Assembly: GCF_001894985.1 (NCBI RefSeq)
Contig: NZ_BCXG01000031.1
Coordinates: 1 to 52,368, forward strand
Length of the DNA: 52,368 bases
Reading direction: 5' to 3'
From: Rhodococcus tukisamuensis NBRC 100609
Lineage (GTDB): Bacteria; Actinomycetota; Actinomycetes; Mycobacteriales; Mycobacteriaceae
Below the pieces are notes generated by a model. It did not search any database. It saw nothing but the letters and a program-made list of their open reading frames with translations, and had not been told where the DNA came from. Below, one piece after another: positions 1-9,199 of the stretch; the stretch's first letter is position 1, and each line of letters opens with the position of its first letter. The position numbers and the translations under genes were made by a program.

Positions 1-564
1 TCACGGCACGAACTCCACACTCGACATCAGCAGTCGCCCGTCCACCTCGTCCACACCGACCCGGAGTCGGTAGGTCCGTTGGGCGCCGTCGGGGCCCGCA
101 GCATTGCTGACCCGGGCCGAGGCCGCGACCACCACCACCGCGGACGTCCCGGACTCCCCGGCCAGCGCGGCCGCGTCGATGCGACCGTCCGAGTTCACAT
201 CGGCGTCGCGAATCGAGCCGACGAACCCGGCGCCGCCGTCCCGAAGTTCGGCGGCGAAGGTGCCGGTACTGAGCGCCCGCAACCTGTCCAGGTCCGCGTC
301 GGCGGTGTCGGCGCGGACACCGATCAGGGCCAGGACACCGGCGCCGGCCGCGTCGACCAGCGCCTGCCGGTGCGCCTCCCGCGCCCGATCCGCGTAAAGG
401 GTAGACGCGGCCACCGCGACCGTGGCGACCAGCGCTGCCAGCACCACGCCCACCAGAACTCCCGACACGATGCGCCAGGCACGCGACCCCCGCCGGACCC
501 GCGGAGTCTCTGTCTCGCGGTCCTGCGCCCCTACGGGTTCGGCACGGTCAGCAACTGTTGCCAC
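1..564 (-). CDS. Mce-associated membrane protein
   Basis: This is a 187-aa protein at the tail of the mce operon. A short Arg/Glu-rich N-terminus is followed by one membrane segment at about residues 31-53, then an extracytoplasmic alpha/beta domain ending in SSVEFVP. That layout is typical of the Mas proteins encoded after mceF, which are thought to stabilise Mce transporters. I chose the GTG at 564 because GAAGGAG lies 5 nt upstream; the longer frame reaching 738 lies inside mceF. The start overlaps the mceF stop by 34 bp, so translation is probably coupled. The stop codon is the first three bases of the window, so the gene is complete, but further operon genes may lie beyond the edge. Confidence 0.85.
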   Translation of the reverse strand: MATVADRAEPVGAQDRETETPRVRRGSRAWRIVSGVLVGVVLAALVATVAVAASTLYADRAREAHRQALVDAAGAGVLALIGVRADTADADLDRLRALSTGTFAAELRDGGAGFVGSIRDADVNSDGRIDAAALAGESGTSAVVVVAASARVSNAAGPDGAQRTYRLRVGVDEVDGRLLMSSVEFVP

Positions 565-1850
565 TGCGGCTCCTTCGGGTCCGTCCCCACGGCCGGCGCG
601 AGGTCGGTGTGCCGGTACCCGGCCCCGTCCGCACCGGCGTAGAGCTCGTCGGGTGCATTGGTGCCGGACGGCACGTAGCCCTCGGCACTGCGGCAGATCT
701 GCGGGGTGGGGGCACGCCTGCCCGGCACCTCGAGGCACGGCATGTTCCGGGACCCGCGGACCGCGAACTTCGAGTCCTGGGGAACCTTGCAGAACAGGTC
801 AGCGGGCGTCTCCGGGACACTCGTCTGGGTGGGGTCCCGGCGCTGATCCGCGGGCAGGTATCCGGTCGAGCAGGCCGCCGGGTCCTGCGCCTGCAGGTGG
901 AAGTTGACGTTCGCCGCGCCGTCGGCCTGCCCGCGCTGCACCACGGTCTCCTGCGCGGCCACCAGCGGCGGCAAGATCACCAGCACCTGCTCGAGGGCCG
1001 CGTTGTAGGTGACCGCGACCTGGCCGGTGCCGGTCAGGTTGGCCAGCAGCAGCGGCAGGGTCGGCCGCAGCTCCTGGAACAGGGCGTCGGCCTCGGCGGC
1101 GAATCCCGGTCCCCGGTCGAGGATCTCGCGCACGGACCCGTCCGCGGTGGCGAGCTGGCCGCTCAGGTGCGCCACGTTCGAGGCCCACTGCCGGATCTGT
1201 TCGCCGGTCACCACCTGGGTGTCGAGCAGCGGCGCCAACTGCTGCACCAGGGTGGTCGCGGGGGTGCTCGCCCCCGACATCTGGTCGACGAACGAGGCGG
1301 TCGAGTCCAGCAACCGCGCAAGGTCCGGACCCCGGCCCGCGAACGCGGTCGCCGATTCGTCGATCACCGACCGCAGTTTGTCCTGCGGGACCGACGCGAG
1401 CATCGCCTTCGCCTGGTCCAGGACGGGGCCGATCTCCTGCGGGACGTCCACCCGGTCCCTGCCGATCACGTCGCCGTCGGCGAGGAACGGCCCCTCCCGG
1501 GTGGCCGGTTGCAGGTCGACGTACTGCTCGCCGATCGCGGACACGCTGCGCACCGAGACGGCAAGCCCGGCGGTCGGCACCGGAACCGCACTCCGCAGCG
1601 ACAACTCGGCCCGGACGGCGTCCGGGTCCAGACGGACCTGCCGAACCTGGCCGATGGTGTCGCCGCGGTAGGTGACGTTCGCGTTGCGGTAGAGGCCACC
1701 GGCGTTGGGCAGTTCCAGCGTCACCGTGTAGCGCCCGATGCCCAGCATGGTCGGCACCCGCAGGTACGAAATCGCGGCGGCCGTCATGCCGAGCACCGCG
1801 AGGACAGCGAAGATCGCGAGCTGTCTGCGGACGAGCGGCGTGAGGATCAT
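531..1850 (-). CDS. mceF: MceF-type Mce protein
   Basis: This is the last of six MlaD/Mce-domain subunits, 439 aa. It has an N-terminal membrane anchor (about residues 8-28) and then an Mce domain at about 38-115 containing the GDTIGQVRQVRLD stretch. A long helical region follows that is expected to form the periplasmic tunnel, with a Pro/Gly-rich C-terminal tail. Mce proteins form hexameric lipid-import tubes with the YrbE permeases and an MceG ATPase encoded elsewhere. The ATG at 1850 overlaps the mceE stop (ATGA). The letter F is assigned from its position as sixth in order. The substrate is inferred to be a sterol from the neighbouring genes. Confidence 0.9.
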   Translation of the reverse strand: MILTPLVRRQLAIFAVLAVLGMTAAAISYLRVPTMLGIGRYTVTLELPNAGGLYRNANVTYRGDTIGQVRQVRLDPDAVRAELSLRSAVPVPTAGLAVSVRSVSAIGEQYVDLQPATREGPFLADGDVIGRDRVDVPQEIGPVLDQAKAMLASVPQDKLRSVIDESATAFAGRGPDLARLLDSTASFVDQMSGASTPATTLVQQLAPLLDTQVVTGEQIRQWASNVAHLSGQLATADGSVREILDRGPGFAAEADALFQELRPTLPLLLANLTGTGQVAVTYNAALEQVLVILPPLVAAQETVVQRGQADGAANVNFHLQAQDPAACSTGYLPADQRRDPTQTSVPETPADLFCKVPQDSKFAVRGSRNMPCLEVPGRRAPTPQICRSAEGYVPSGTNAPDELYAGADGAGYRHTDLAPAVGTDPKEPQWQQLLTVPNP

Positions 1851-3010
1851 CGGCCACTCCCCTCCTTCTCGGGCTTGGCCTCGGGCGTGGTTTCGGGCGC
1901 GCTCTCGGGCGATGTTGCGGCCCTGCCCACCGCCCGGAGCGGCGCGGTCAACGGGTCGATCGGTGCGGCGCCCGCGGCGGTGGCCGGCGGCTCCCCGAGC
2001 GGGGTACCGAAGCCGAGGCCCGACCGCAGCCGGGGTGTCGTCAGGTCGATCAGCGCCCACAGGTTCGTGTAGTCGCCGCGCATGCCGTCGTCGATCGTGG
2101 TCTGCGGGAACGGAAAGGTGCTCAGGTTGCCCAGGTTGTCGATCAGGTCCGACCCCGCCGCGACGACCTGTTGCAGCGTCGGTTCGAGGGCCGTCAGGTT
2201 CGCTTTCAGGTCGTCCCGGGTCCGGTTCACCAGATCGGTCCCGACATCGCCGAACCTGCCGACCGAGTCGAGGGCGGCGGTCAGGTCGGTGCGCTGGGCG
2301 GCGAGTTCCGCCATCGCCGGGTCGAGCGTGTCGAGGGCCCTGCCGAGCACGTCCCGCTGGGCGTTGACCTCACCGGCGAACCCGTCCAGGTTCGTCATCG
2401 TCGTCACCATCGCCTCCCGCTGGCGGTCCAGGAGCTCGGTCAGGGAGTCCAACTGCGAGAGCAGGTCCCGCGCGGCGTCCGTGCGGCCGTCCATCGCCTC
2501 GTTCAGTTCGGTCGTGATGGACTGCACCTGCGCGAGCCCGCCGCCGTTGAGGACGACGGACAGTGCGGTCAGCGCCTCCTCCGTGGTCGGGTACACCCCT
2601 GCCGAGGCCAGCGGGATCACCGATCCCTCCGCCAACTGCCCGGCGGGCACGACGTCCGTCGGCGGCGCCAACGCGACGTGCTTGGAACCCAGCAGGCTGG
2701 TCTGGCCGATCTTCGCGGTCGCGTTCGCCGGCAGCCGGACCGACTCGTCCAGCGACACCGTCACCTTCGCGTGCCAGCCATCGGTCTCGATGGCGCTGAT
2801 GCTGCCGACGGTGACGTCACCCACCAGCACCGGGGAGTTCGGGCTGATCGTGGTGACGTCGGGCATCTCGATCACCACCGAGAAGCTGCCCTCGCCGCGG
2901 CCGGCGGCCCCGGGCAGGGGCACCGAGTTCAGTCCGCTCCACTGGCACCCCGACAGCACCAGCGCCGCCACCGCGGCCGCCACACCGATCCCCCTCCTGC
3001 GCACCGTCAT
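1847..3010 (-). CDS. mceE: MceE-type Mce lipoprotein
   Basis: This 387-aa subunit begins with a positively charged n-region and a hydrophobic core, and has the lipobox LSGC with the lipid-modified Cys at residue 22. This is the known hallmark of MceE (the LprK type). The Mce domain lies at about 42-118, followed by predicted helical coiled regions and an acidic/Pro-rich tail (PETTPEAKPEKE). It probably anchors the Mce tube in the membrane by its lipid. The ATG at 3010 overlaps the mceD stop and the mceE stop overlaps the mceF start, so the genes are tightly coupled. Confidence 0.92.
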   Translation of the reverse strand: MTVRRRGIGVAAAVAALVLSGCQWSGLNSVPLPGAAGRGEGSFSVVIEMPDVTTISPNSPVLVGDVTVGSISAIETDGWHAKVTVSLDESVRLPANATAKIGQTSLLGSKHVALAPPTDVVPAGQLAEGSVIPLASAGVYPTTEEALTALSVVLNGGGLAQVQSITTELNEAMDGRTDAARDLLSQLDSLTELLDRQREAMVTTMTNLDGFAGEVNAQRDVLGRALDTLDPAMAELAAQRTDLTAALDSVGRFGDVGTDLVNRTRDDLKANLTALEPTLQQVVAAGSDLIDNLGNLSTFPFPQTTIDDGMRGDYTNLWALIDLTTPRLRSGLGFGTPLGEPPATAAGAAPIDPLTAPLRAVGRAATSPESAPETTPEAKPEKEGSGR

Positions 3011-4275
3011 CGGGTCCCCCTCCCCGGTGTCATCAGCTGGGCCAGGTCCGGCGCCACCGGCACCGTCGGCAGGGTCAGCGCCGGGGGCGCGGCGGCGGCG
3101 GGCACCAACTGCGGTTCGCTGTACACCAGCTGGTCGGGGGTCGCACCGAGCGCACGGGTCGGGTTGATGCTCAGGTCCGGGTAGTTGGCCCGGACCGTGT
3201 TCAGCAGCGGGCCGAGGTACTGGGCGCACAGTTCGGCCCCCTTGTCCGAGGTCTCGTTTGCCAGTCCGGCGATGCCGCCGCAGATCAGGTCGATCGGGTT
3301 GCCCACGTTCTGGAAGGCGGGCACGCCGACCATCGCGCCCTGCGCCGGCCGGTAGACGTTGTAGTAGTTGGACAGCGCGGTCGGCGCCAGGTGCAGCACC
3401 TTCTCCAGGCCGTCACGCTTGTCCACCAGCACCTGCGCGACGTCGGCGAGCCTGCTCACCTGCTCGGTCAGCCCGGTCCGGTTCTGCGCGACGAAGCGCT
3501 GCACGTCGGTGATCGCGCCGTCGAGGTCCGCCAGCGCCGGCGCCAGTTGCGTTCGGCCGTCGGCCAGGACGCCCGTCACGGTCGCGAGCCGGCCCTGGAA
3601 CTGGACGATCTGCTCGTTGCTGGCGGCCAGCGCGGTGGTGAACGTCTGCAACCCGCGGATGGTCCCGAACAGGTCCCCGCCGCCGCTGCTGAGCGTGCTC
3701 ATCGCCTGCGACAGCTCGACGACGGATTCGCCCAGGGCCGCGCCGTTGCCCTGCAACGCGGTCCCCGCCCCGTCGAGCAGGTTCGCCACCGGACCGCGAT
3801 CGGTCCCCTTGGGCCCCAACGCGTCCGCGGCGCGCCCCAGCTGCTCCTTGACCTGGTCCCACTCGACGGGGACGGCGGTGCGGTCCAGCCCGATCTCGGC
3901 GCCGTCGCCGAGCGCCTCACCGTCGTCGCCGGTGACGGCCGGGGTCAGCTGCACGAAGCGCGCCGACACGAGTGACTGCGCCACGATCACCGCCTTCGCG
4001 TCCGCGGCCACCGGGACCGATCGGGCGAGCTTCAGCTGCACCCGCATCCGGTCGCCGTCCGGGCTGATGCCGGTGACCCGGCCGACGTCGACCCCCACCA
4101 CGCGGACATCGTCGCCGACGTACAGGCCGGTTGTGGAGGTGAAGTACGCCGTCACCCGGTAGTACCGGAAGTGCTCCGCCGCAAGGTATCCGACGACCGC
4201 GACGACCACCACCAGCGTCAGGGCGGCACCGACGGCGACCGCCCGGCGCCGGCCGAACCCACGCCACGCGGACAT
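3007..4275 (-). CDS. mceD: MceD-type Mce protein
   Basis: This is a 422-aa Mce subunit with an N-terminal transmembrane anchor (about residues 12-32) after an Arg-rich MSAWRGFGRRR start. The Mce domain spans about 38-115 and contains TGLYVGDDVRVVGVDVG. A long helical region with Gln/Leu heptad-like stretches follows, then a Pro/Ala-rich C-terminus. The extended C-terminus is usual for MceD and MceF. The start codon shares its A with the mceC stop (TGATG), a typical translational-coupling junction. Confidence 0.9.
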   Translation of the reverse strand: MSAWRGFGRRRAVAVGAALTLVVVVAVVGYLAAEHFRYYRVTAYFTSTTGLYVGDDVRVVGVDVGRVTGISPDGDRMRVQLKLARSVPVAADAKAVIVAQSLVSARFVQLTPAVTGDDGEALGDGAEIGLDRTAVPVEWDQVKEQLGRAADALGPKGTDRGPVANLLDGAGTALQGNGAALGESVVELSQAMSTLSSGGGDLFGTIRGLQTFTTALAASNEQIVQFQGRLATVTGVLADGRTQLAPALADLDGAITDVQRFVAQNRTGLTEQVSRLADVAQVLVDKRDGLEKVLHLAPTALSNYYNVYRPAQGAMVGVPAFQNVGNPIDLICGGIAGLANETSDKGAELCAQYLGPLLNTVRANYPDLSINPTRALGATPDQLVYSEPQLVPAAAAPPALTLPTVPVAPDLAQLMTPGRGTR

Positions 4276-5297
4276 CAGCGGACCTCCGGGATGGGGAGCG
4301 GCGCGGGCGGCAGCCCGAACATCGAGTTGAGCAGCGGCTGGGTGTACTGCGCGGGCACCAGGTTCTGCACGTAGGCGTAGTAGAAGGGCCCGCTGGCCAC
4401 GGTGTCGCCGAGCGTCCCGACGTAGGTGCCGAGCCCGTCGATGCCGCTGGCCAGGTTGTCCTTGTTCCTCTGCAGGATCCCGACCACGGTGTTGAGCTTG
4501 TCGAGGACCGGACTCAGTTGCGCCTCGTTGTCGTGCACCAGCCCGCTGAGCTGGGTGGACACCGCCGAGACGTTGGTGATCACCGCCGCCAGGGCGTCCT
4601 GCCTGCGGTCGAGTTCGCCGAGCAGCGCGTTGCCGTCCACCAGTAGCGAGTCGACCTGCGGGCCGCGCTCGGCCAGCACCCCCGCGACGTGGTTCGCATC
4701 GGCGAGCAAGGTCCGCAGCGTCTCGTCGCGGCGGGTGACGCTCTCGGAGATGCGGCTCACCCCGTCGAGGGCGGGCCGCAACGCCGGCGCGGCGTCCGCC
4801 ATCACGTTCCCGACCTCGTCGAGGGAAGCGGACAGCCGGTCGAGGTCGATGTCCTCCACCGTGCCGGTCAGGTCTCCGAGCACATCCGGCAGGGAGTACG
4901 CCGACCGGGTGCGCTCGAGCGGGATCTGGCCGCCGACCGGGATCCGGCCGGCGCCGTCGAGGCCGAGGGTGACGGCCCGCTTCCCGAGCAGCGACATCGT
5001 GGTGACGGCCGCGGACGTGGTCCCTCCCATGCCCACCGAGCCGTCGAGGGTGAAGTCCACCCGGGCGCGGCCGTCCTCGACCCCGATCCGCTCGACCGTG
5101 CCGACCTTCACCCCGGCGGCGTTGACCTCGTCGCCTACGGCCAGGCCACCGGCGTCCTCGAACACCGCGCTGTAGCCCACTCCGCTCTTCAGGAACTGGA
5201 GGTTCTGGTACTGCAGCGCGGCCAGCACCACGGCGGCCGTGACCGCCAGGCCGACGACCCCCACCCGTACCGCCTGCTTCTCCGCCATCATCCTCAT
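4275..5297 (-). CDS. mceC: MceC-type Mce protein
   Basis: This is a 340-aa Mce subunit with an N-terminal membrane helix (about residues 10-30), an Mce domain at about 38-115 (AGGLAVGDEVNAAGVKVG), and a helical remainder ending in a short Pro-rich tail (LPPAPLPIPEVR). I chose the ATG at 5297 because it overlaps the mceB stop by ATGA; in-frame ATGs at 5291 and 5288 are possible alternatives. It is a subunit of the hexameric lipid importer encoded by the operon. Confidence 0.88.
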   Translation of the reverse strand: MRMMAEKQAVRVGVVGLAVTAAVVLAALQYQNLQFLKSGVGYSAVFEDAGGLAVGDEVNAAGVKVGTVERIGVEDGRARVDFTLDGSVGMGGTTSAAVTTMSLLGKRAVTLGLDGAGRIPVGGQIPLERTRSAYSLPDVLGDLTGTVEDIDLDRLSASLDEVGNVMADAAPALRPALDGVSRISESVTRRDETLRTLLADANHVAGVLAERGPQVDSLLVDGNALLGELDRRQDALAAVITNVSAVSTQLSGLVHDNEAQLSPVLDKLNTVVGILQRNKDNLASGIDGLGTYVGTLGDTVASGPFYYAYVQNLVPAQYTQPLLNSMFGLPPAPLPIPEVR

Positions 5298-6316
5298 CGC
5301 GGCGCACACCTCCCGGTCTCCTGGTCCACGAGGTCGACGGTCAACGGTCTGCCGTCGGCACCGTCGACCTTCATCGCGATCCCGCACAGGTAGAAGTTGA
5401 AGAACGAGCCGTACGCGCCGACGCGGATCAGCTGCCGGTAGTTCGACGGCATCGACTCGACGATGCGATTGAGCTCGCCCTGCTGCTCGACCAACGGGTC
5501 CAGGCTGGTGTTCAGCTCGCGCAGTGTGCCGGCGATGTTCGGCCGGACGTCGGCGAGCAGGTCGGCGAAGGTGCCGGTCGCCGTGTTCACGCTCGTCACC
5601 GCGTGGCCGATCGTCTCGCGGTCCGCAGCGAGCCCGCTGAAGAGTTGCTGCAGGTGCTCGAGCGTGCCGCTGAACTGTCCACCGCGCCCACGCAGTTCGC
5701 TCAGCACGCCGTCGAGGTTGTCGATCACCTGGCCGATCAGCTGGTCCCGGTCCGCGAGCGTGTTGGTGATTGACCCGGTGTGCGCGAGCACCGACGCGAC
5801 GGTCCCGGACTGACCCTGGAACACCTCGAGCAAGGACATGGACAGGGCGTTGACCTGCTCCGGGTCGAGGGCCCGGAACAGAGGCCGGAACCCGCCCAGC
5901 AGCGCGTCCAGGTCCAGCGCGGGGGCGGTTCGCTCGACCGGGATGGTGACGCCCGGGTCGAGCGGGGGCGCGCCGGTCGAAGCGTCCAGCAGCTCGAGGT
6001 ACCGGTTCCCGACGAGGTCCTGGTAGCGGACCGCGGCCCGGGTCTCGGTCGTCGGCGTGTTCCCGGACGCGACGGTGAACTCCACCTGCGCGCGGTGGTT
6101 CCCGCCGAACTCGACCGAGCTGACCGCACCCACCGGAACTCCCGCGATGCGTACCTTGTCCCCGGACCTCAGTCCCGAGGCGTTGACGAACTCCGCCGAG
6201 TACGCCGTCGCCCCGCCGCTGCGCAACTGCCCGAACACGAGGACCAGGGCCGCGTTCACCAACACCATGACCAGGACGAAGATCCCGAACTTGACGGCAT
6301 GACCCCGCACCTTCAT
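5294..6316 (-). CDS. mceB: MceB-type Mce protein
   Basis: This is a 340-aa Mce subunit. A short basic start (MKVRGHAVKF) leads into a membrane anchor at about residues 9-29, and an Mce domain follows at about 35-115 with SGLRSGDKVRIAGVPVG. The helical domain that follows ends in a compact C-terminus with Cys residues (LCGIAM, GRCAPR). The start at 6316 overlaps the mceA stop by ATGA. The ORF runs far upstream in this frame, but only this start fits the operon layout and Mce N-terminal alignment. Confidence 0.9.
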   Translation of the reverse strand: MKVRGHAVKFGIFVLVMVLVNAALVLVFGQLRSGGATAYSAEFVNASGLRSGDKVRIAGVPVGAVSSVEFGGNHRAQVEFTVASGNTPTTETRAAVRYQDLVGNRYLELLDASTGAPPLDPGVTIPVERTAPALDLDALLGGFRPLFRALDPEQVNALSMSLLEVFQGQSGTVASVLAHTGSITNTLADRDQLIGQVIDNLDGVLSELRGRGGQFSGTLEHLQQLFSGLAADRETIGHAVTSVNTATGTFADLLADVRPNIAGTLRELNTSLDPLVEQQGELNRIVESMPSNYRQLIRVGAYGSFFNFYLCGIAMKVDGADGRPLTVDLVDQETGRCAPR

Positions 6317-7482
6317 CGCACCTCCGTCCCGAACAGGTAGCTGAGCAGGTTCGGCACCGTCGTCGCCGGTTGGCCACCGTTCGGCTGCCGCTGCGACGCA
6401 AACGGATTGACCCCGGTGTCGGTCACCAGGAACGGTGCGTTGACGTTCGGGTCCCGCAACGGCAGGCCCATGCAGTGCGGTCCGCCGGTGGCCGCGACCT
6501 TGGGCAGGTCGTCCGGGTACCGGTACGGCTCGGTGCCCGCGATCAGCCCGATCGACATCTTGATACCCGGCTGGCCGTTGTAGGCGCCGTCGCCGATCTT
6601 CTTGCTCTCCTGCAGGCCGTGGAACATGCACGGGATCACCGGCGAGTACTCCGCGACCAGTGCCGTCGTCGGACGCAGCAGCGAGAGCACGTCGGCCGCG
6701 GCGTCGGAGTTGGCGCCGAGCACCTCGGCGCCGGTGTTCGCCAGCCCGGTCACGTTCAGCAGCAGCAGGTCCAGGCTCTGCCGTCCGTCGAGGACGGTGG
6801 TCCCGGTGGTGGTGAGCGATCCGAGCGAGGCCATCAGGTCCGGGGCCGCCTCGGCGTAGGTGCCGGTCACCGGCGGCAGGGAGGTTAGCACCCGGTCGAG
6901 GGCGCCGCGGGCGGCGGCGAACTCGGCCAGCGAGCGGTCCGCCTTGTCCACGGTCTCGCCGAGGAGTTCGCCCCGGCCCTGCAGCGCCGTCGAGATCGCG
7001 CCCAGCGTCGCGTCGAGTTTGCCGGGTTCCACGGTGCGCAGCACCGAGGTCAGGTTCTCGAACACCGTGTTCATCTCGACCGTCACGTGCGAGGCATCGA
7101 TCGTCGCGCCGGGGGTGAGCCGCGCGGGGCTGGGATCGGCGGGCGCGGACAGGCTGACGAACTTGGCGCCGAACGCGGTGTTGGAGGTGATCACCACCTC
7201 GACGTTCTCCGGAATCGCCTCGAGCGCACCGGGATCGACGAGCAGGGACAGTCGCGCGGTGAGCTCGTCCGTCGGCGTGATCGACTCGACCGTGCCGACC
7301 GTGACCCCCGCCATCTTCACCCGGGCACCCGGGTCCATCACCAGCCCGGCGCGTTCGGCGACGACGGTCACCGGGACCCGGTCGGTGAACGCCTGGTTGA
7401 ACAGTGCGACCGCGAGGGCGACCACCCCGACGGCGGCGCCCACCAGCGCCAGGGCCGCGAGCTTGTAGCGGTGTCTGCGCAT
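6313..7482 (-). CDS. mceA: MceA-type Mce protein
   Basis: This is the first Mce subunit, 389 aa. It has an N-terminal transmembrane helix (about residues 8-30) and an Mce domain at about 38-118 containing AGLVMDPGARVKMAGVTVG. Long helices follow, then a C-terminal region containing a Cys-bearing stretch (SPVIPCMFHGLQ). The ATG at 7482 has GGAGG about 5 nt upstream and lies 9 nt after the yrbEB stop. It forms the substrate-transferring tube with MceB-F; sterol specificity is inferred only from adjacent CYP125-like and FadD19-like genes. Confidence 0.92.
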   Translation of the reverse strand: MRRHRYKLAALALVGAAVGVVALAVALFNQAFTDRVPVTVVAERAGLVMDPGARVKMAGVTVGTVESITPTDELTARLSLLVDPGALEAIPENVEVVITSNTAFGAKFVSLSAPADPSPARLTPGATIDASHVTVEMNTVFENLTSVLRTVEPGKLDATLGAISTALQGRGELLGETVDKADRSLAEFAAARGALDRVLTSLPPVTGTYAEAAPDLMASLGSLTTTGTTVLDGRQSLDLLLLNVTGLANTGAEVLGANSDAAADVLSLLRPTTALVAEYSPVIPCMFHGLQESKKIGDGAYNGQPGIKMSIGLIAGTEPYRYPDDLPKVAATGGPHCMGLPLRDPNVNAPFLVTDTGVNPFASQRQPNGGQPATTVPNLLSYLFGTEVR

Positions 7483-7491
7483 GGTCGCCTC

Positions 7492-8343
7492 CTACCCGGA
7501 CAGGTTGAAGTTGTCGGAGCCGCCGTAGAGGGCGAGGGAGACCAGCAGCGTCACCGCGACCACGCAGATCAGCGACAACCGGACCGCACGGCCCACCGCC
7601 GTGCCCACACCGGACGGCCCGCCGGCCGCGTTGAAGCCGTAGAAGGTGTGGATGAGCATCACCAGGGCCGCCATCACCAGCACCTGCACGAACGACCACG
7701 CCACGTCGACCGGATCGAGAAACGTCGTGAAGTAGTGGTCGTAGAGGCCCGACGACTGGCCGAAGATCACCACGGTGGTGAACCGTCCCGCCAGGAACGA
7801 CGCCACCAGAGCCAGCGAGTACAGCGGCAGGATCGACAGCATCCCGGCCAGCACCCGGGTGCTCACCACGTAGGGGACCGCACTGATGGCCATCGACTCG
7901 AGGGCGTCGATCTCCTCGCTGATCCGCATGGCGCCGATCTGGGCGGTGGAGCCTGCGCCGATGGTGGCCGAGAGCCCGATGCCGGCGATCACAGGGGCGG
8001 CGATCCGAACGTTGATGAAGGCGGAGAAGAACCCGGTCAGCGCCTCGACACCGATATTGCCAAGCGAGCTGAAGCCCTGGATCGCGATGGTGCCGCCGGA
8101 GGCGAGGGTGAGGAAGCCGACCACCGCGACGGTGCCGCCGATCAGGGCCAACGCGCCGGTGCCCATGGAGATCTCGGCGATCAGCCGGAGCACCTCCTTG
8201 GGGTGGTTGCGCAAGGCCAGCGGGATGTACGCGACGGCTCGGCCGAAGAACACCGCCTGGTAGCCGAGCTCCTCGGCCGCGTTCGAGAGGCGTCCGAGCC
8301 GCCGCCGGGTCCGGCCGAACTTGCCGGTCGCTGCCAGTGACAT
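7492..8343 (-). CDS. yrbEB: YrbEB (MlaE-type) Mce permease
   Basis: This is a 283-aa polytopic membrane protein of the MlaE/YrbE permease family, with about five or six hydrophobic segments. The conserved cytoplasmic coupling-helix region is visible as GAGSTAQIGAMRISEEIDAL, which in this family contacts the MceG/MlaF ATPase. The C-terminus carries the usual GPSGVGTAVGRAVR stretch before the last helix. It pairs with YrbEA as the transmembrane core of the Mce ABC-type importer. No ATPase gene is present in the window, as is normal for mce operons, where mceG is encoded elsewhere. Confidence 0.93.
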   Translation of the reverse strand: MSLAATGKFGRTRRRLGRLSNAAEELGYQAVFFGRAVAYIPLALRNHPKEVLRLIAEISMGTGALALIGGTVAVVGFLTLASGGTIAIQGFSSLGNIGVEALTGFFSAFINVRIAAPVIAGIGLSATIGAGSTAQIGAMRISEEIDALESMAISAVPYVVSTRVLAGMLSILPLYSLALVASFLAGRFTTVVIFGQSSGLYDHYFTTFLDPVDVAWSFVQVLVMAALVMLIHTFYGFNAAGGPSGVGTAVGRAVRLSLICVVAVTLLVSLALYGGSDNFNLSG

Positions 8344-8347
8344 GCCG

Positions 8348-9115
8348 CTATCCCGCCGTCAGTCGGATACCCACCGCGGTGACGATGGTGTTGATCACGA
8401 ACAGCGCCATGAACGAGTAGACGACGGTCTCGTTGACCGCCTCCCCCACCCCCTTTGGCCCGCCCCGCACCGTCAGGCCGCGGTAGCAGGCGACGAGTCC
8501 GGCGACCGCCCCGAACAGCGTGGCCTTGACCGCGGAGATCGCCACCTCCGGCAGCCCCGTCAGCAGCGTCACCCCGTCAGCGAACGCGCCGGGGTTCACC
8601 CCCTGCAGGAAGACGGAGAAGACGAAGCCGCCCGCGATGCCGATCATGCACACCAGGCCGTTGAGCAGCAGCGCCACCACCGTCGACGCGGCCACCCGGG
8701 GGATCACCAACCGCGTCACCGGGTCGATGCCGAGCACCTCCATGGCGTCGATCTCCTCCCGGATGGTCCGCGAGCCCAGGTCGGCGCAGATCGCGGTCGC
8801 GCCGGCGCCCGCCACGATCAGCACGGTCACCACCGGCCCCACCTGGGTCACCGCGCCCAGTGCGGCGCCGGCGCCGCTCAGGTCGGCGGCACCGATTTCG
8901 CGCAACAGGATGTTGAGGGTGAAGCTGACCAGCACCGTGAACGGCACCGCCACCAGCACCGTCGGCACGATCGAGACCCTCGCGATCATCCAGCTCTGTT
9001 CGAGGAACTCCTGGAGCTGAAAACGGGTGCGCACCACTCCGATCGCGACGTCCGCGCCCATCCGGTAGAACTGGCCGAGCTCCCGCATCGGTCCGGACAA
9101 TCTGCTCTGTTGCAC
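8348..9115 (-). CDS. yrbEA: YrbEA (MlaE-type) Mce permease
   Basis: This is a 255-aa MlaE-family permease. The family coupling motif is clear (GAGATAICADLGSRTIREEI, then DAMEVLGIDP) and the C-terminus has GGPKGVGEAVNETVV. The GTG start at 9115 is preceded by a strong Shine-Dalgarno (GGGGAGGGG); an internal ATG at codon 10 is a weaker alternative. It is the first transporter gene and lies 84 nt after the P450 gene, the widest gap in the downstream half of this run. A secondary promoter could sit there, but I see no convincing one. Confidence 0.93.
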   Translation of the reverse strand: MQQSRLSGPMRELGQFYRMGADVAIGVVRTRFQLQEFLEQSWMIARVSIVPTVLVAVPFTVLVSFTLNILLREIGAADLSGAGAALGAVTQVGPVVTVLIVAGAGATAICADLGSRTIREEIDAMEVLGIDPVTRLVIPRVAASTVVALLLNGLVCMIGIAGGFVFSVFLQGVNPGAFADGVTLLTGLPEVAISAVKATLFGAVAGLVACYRGLTVRGGPKGVGEAVNETVVYSFMALFVINTIVTAVGIRLTAG

Positions 9116-9199
9116 GAGCCCCTCCCCTGCGTCTCGGTGTGTGACTGAGTCTCGGTGTGACGGTGTCTGTGGGTACGCGACTGCTCGGCGCCCGGGGCG

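Noticed and set aside
1-9115. Calling the transporter the canonical mce4 cholesterol importer
   Set aside because: The usual mce4 neighbours (17beta-HSD, ferredoxin, FadE26/27 genes as I recall them) are not next to yrbEA. The gene letters are safe from order, but the cluster number is not.
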